Source of the DNA: PNAI01 sp964575715
GTDB lineage: Bacteria; Pseudomonadota; Alphaproteobacteria; Rhizobiales; Xanthobacteraceae
Direction of reading: 5' to 3'
Length of the DNA: 6,801 bases
Assembly: GCA_964575715.1 (NCBI GenBank)
Contig: CAZNSG010000377.1
Coordinates: forward strand, 1-6,801
This document shows, piece after piece, positions 5,976 to 6,801 of the stretch. The notes beneath the pieces were generated by a model. It was not told the origin of the DNA. It saw only the letters and a list, made by a program, of their open reading frames with translations, and searched no databases. Position 1 is the stretch's first letter. Each line of letters opens with the position of its first letter. Position numbers and translations under genes: made by a program.

Positions 5976-6000
5976 CGTCCGCTTTGCTCCAAAAGCGACG
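5976..6000. repeat. Short intergenic hairpin
   Basis: The arms CGT-C-CGCTTT and AAAGCG-ACG pair, with one bulged C, around a loop of about six bases. There is no T-run on either strand, so it is not a standard terminator. The CGCTTT/AAAGCG core resembles dispersed palindromes in Rhizobiales intergenic DNA; that link is tentative. Confidence 0.35.
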
Positions 6001-6127
6001 GCCGGTCGTCAAATTGCGCTCTGTCGAAAAGTGCCACTCGCGTCGTTTTGCACTACGAAAAATAGACGCCCTCACGAATGCATCCGATTTCGATACCCTT
6101 GGCAAAGCGCAGCTAAGCGCGACCCGT

Positions 6128-6157
6128 GCCGTTGGTTGACTAGCGATCACCAACGGC
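6128..6157. terminator. Perfect 9-base inverted repeat across the Mur ligase stop codon
   Basis: GCCGTTGGT at 6128-6136 and ACCAACGGC at 6149-6157 are perfect complements around a 12-base loop that contains the stop codon (6140-6142) of the leftward Mur ligase gene. The position suits a 3'-end hairpin for that transcript. No T-tract follows on the minus strand, so it may be a Rho-assisted terminator, an RNA 3'-end stabiliser or a chance palindrome. Confidence 0.35.
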
Positions 6158-6801
6158 AATTGAGCCGCTAGCTCTTGTCAACGTAAGCCGTCGAAGGAGT
6201 TCATGTGCGAATTGCGAAAGCGAATCGTCGCGCGCGCCCATGATCACGATGCGATCGTTAGGACGGGCTAGCTTGACCAGAGTATTGCCGCAGGTACTGC
6301 GGTCTGGAAATGCAAAGGCCTTTCGGCCTTGCCGTTCAATTTCGCGAATAATTTCGCGGCTTCCTACGCTGCGGTCGACGGTGCCGCCGAAATATACGGG
6401 CTCTGGCATGACCAAAACATCCTCATCGTGCAACCCGCGCACAAAGCAGTTCACCAGGACTTCCCTCATTAAACGAATCGGCTCGTAGCCATGCGGTTGA
6501 AACATCACTAGTAGGCGGCCGGGAAAAGCGTGCAAGGTTTCAAGCGTGGCCGATATCTTGTCGGGATTGTGGGCAAAGTCATCGATGACGGTTATTTCAT
6601 TTGCGGTCCCCACAACCTCCAGTCGCCGGCGGATCCCACTGAACTCACCCAGATAGGCCGCGGCCTCTGCGAGGCTCACGCCGCATGCCTTCGCGACACT
6701 CAAGGCGGCGAGTGCGTTGGCCACATTATGCAGCCCTGGAACTTTCAGAGCCACGTCGACGGTCTCACCGGTATCGCGCGACTTCACCTGGAACACGATT
6801 C
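6140..6801 (-). CDS. MurC/Mpl-like Mur ligase family protein, C-terminal part (truncated by window edge)
   Basis: The frame stays open through the right edge, so the N-terminal and ATP-loop domains lie outside the window. Numbering from the GTG at 6796, the end of the central ATPase domain shows PGLHNVANALAAL (20-32), the usual segment before the C-terminal domain, then FSGIRRRLE (52-60). The C-terminal domain carries VIDDFAHNP (70-78), comparable to DDYGHHP of MurC and DDFAHHP of Mpl, then VMFQPHGYEPIRL (97-109), VYFGGTVDRSVGS (134-146) and a final GARDDSLSQFAHELLRRL (187-204). Mur ligases join amino acids or peptides to UDP-MurNAc or related acids using ATP. Divergence at these motifs (HNP rather than HHP; PHGYEP rather than PHRYTR) suggests a stand-alone paralogue rather than the housekeeping MurC of the division cluster. 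The neighbours include no cell-wall genes, which supports this. Confidence 0.82.
   Translation of the reverse strand, partial: IVFQVKSRDTGETVDVALKVPGLHNVANALAALSVAKACGVSLAEAAAYLGEFSGIRRRLEVVGTANEITVIDDFAHNPDKISATLETLHAFPGRLLVMFQPHGYEPIRLMREVLVNCFVRGLHDEDVLVMPEPVYFGGTVDRSVGSREIIREIERQGRKAFAFPDRSTCGNTLVKLARPNDRIVIMGARDDSLSQFAHELLRRLTLTRASGSIAVGDR

Larger units (their letters stand above)
5535..6139. other. 605-base intergenic stretch without a convincing gene
   Basis: Open frames here on both strands lack recognisable domains and have Arg/Ser-rich compositions typical of non-coding GC-rich DNA. The stretch contains a short Lys/Glu-rich open segment at 5696-5800, a small hairpin at 5976-6000 and the left arm of the hairpin at 6128-6157. 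No tRNA or obvious structured RNA is visible. Confidence 0.5.

Noticed and set aside
5494..6159. 221-codon minus-strand frame between the transporter and Mur ligase genes
   Set aside because: Ser/Arg-rich with no recognisable motif. It overlaps the ends of both neighbouring genes, has no convincing ribosome site and looks like a chance frame in GC-rich DNA.
1..6801. CRISPR arrays, tRNA or rRNA genes, riboswitches
   Set aside because: No regularly spaced repeats, no cloverleaf or rRNA-like segments, and no recognisable aptamer leader were seen on either strand.

Overview
The window looks like chromosomal or accessory DNA of an alphaproteobacterium of the Rhizobiales, most likely Bradyrhizobium or a close relative. 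The grounds are the GC-rich coding sequence, the composite palindromic repeat at 2772-2878 (a type I associate with Bradyrhizobium and Rhodopseudomonas genomes) and the kinds of protein encoded. The genus is an inference from sequence style, not from a marker gene.

Layout: (1) Positions 1-140 hold two copies of a 19-20 base GGTACACTTT-GCGCC motif, which may be the worn end of an IS21-like insertion sequence. (2) Positions 180-2530, minus strand, form a compact three-gene operon. In transcription order it encodes a DUF1185 'amino acid synthesis' family protein, an enamidase-like metal-dependent amidohydrolase and a MarR-family regulator whose start codon directly abuts the amidohydrolase stop. 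A strong Shine-Dalgarno and a plausible sigma70 promoter precede the first gene. (3) Positions 2531-2967 carry no gene but contain the roughly 107-base double-hairpin repeat. (4) Positions 2968-3189, minus strand, are a possible 73-residue small protein. (5) Positions 3190-3297 look like a divergent promoter region with a perfect TTGACA box and a 7+7 base palindrome. (6) Positions 3298-4455, plus strand, encode a class A FAD-dependent aromatic monooxygenase. (7) Positions 4653-5534, plus strand, encode a ten-helix EamA/DMT transporter. (8) Positions 5535-6139 have no convincing gene. (9) From 6140 past the right edge, minus strand, lies the C-terminal part of a MurC/Mpl-like Mur ligase.

The flavin monooxygenase, enamidase-like hydrolase, DUF1185 protein and MarR regulator could form a small catabolic module for a nitrogen heterocycle. 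The monooxygenase would hydroxylate the ring and the amidohydrolase would open a cyclic enamide or lactam. The DUF1185 protein would act in an unknown neighbouring step, and the MarR protein would sense the substrate or an intermediate. The promoters in front of the hydrolase operon and the monooxygenase share a TGTATG-N12-TCAT motif with identical spacing, which is a candidate common operator. The substrate cannot be read from sequence alone. The classical partners of enamidase in reductive nicotinate degradation (nicotinate hydroxylase, 6-hydroxynicotinate reductase) are not in the window. The amidohydrolase also appears to carry a lysine where, as I recall, the Eubacterium barkeri enamidase has its metal-bridging glutamate.
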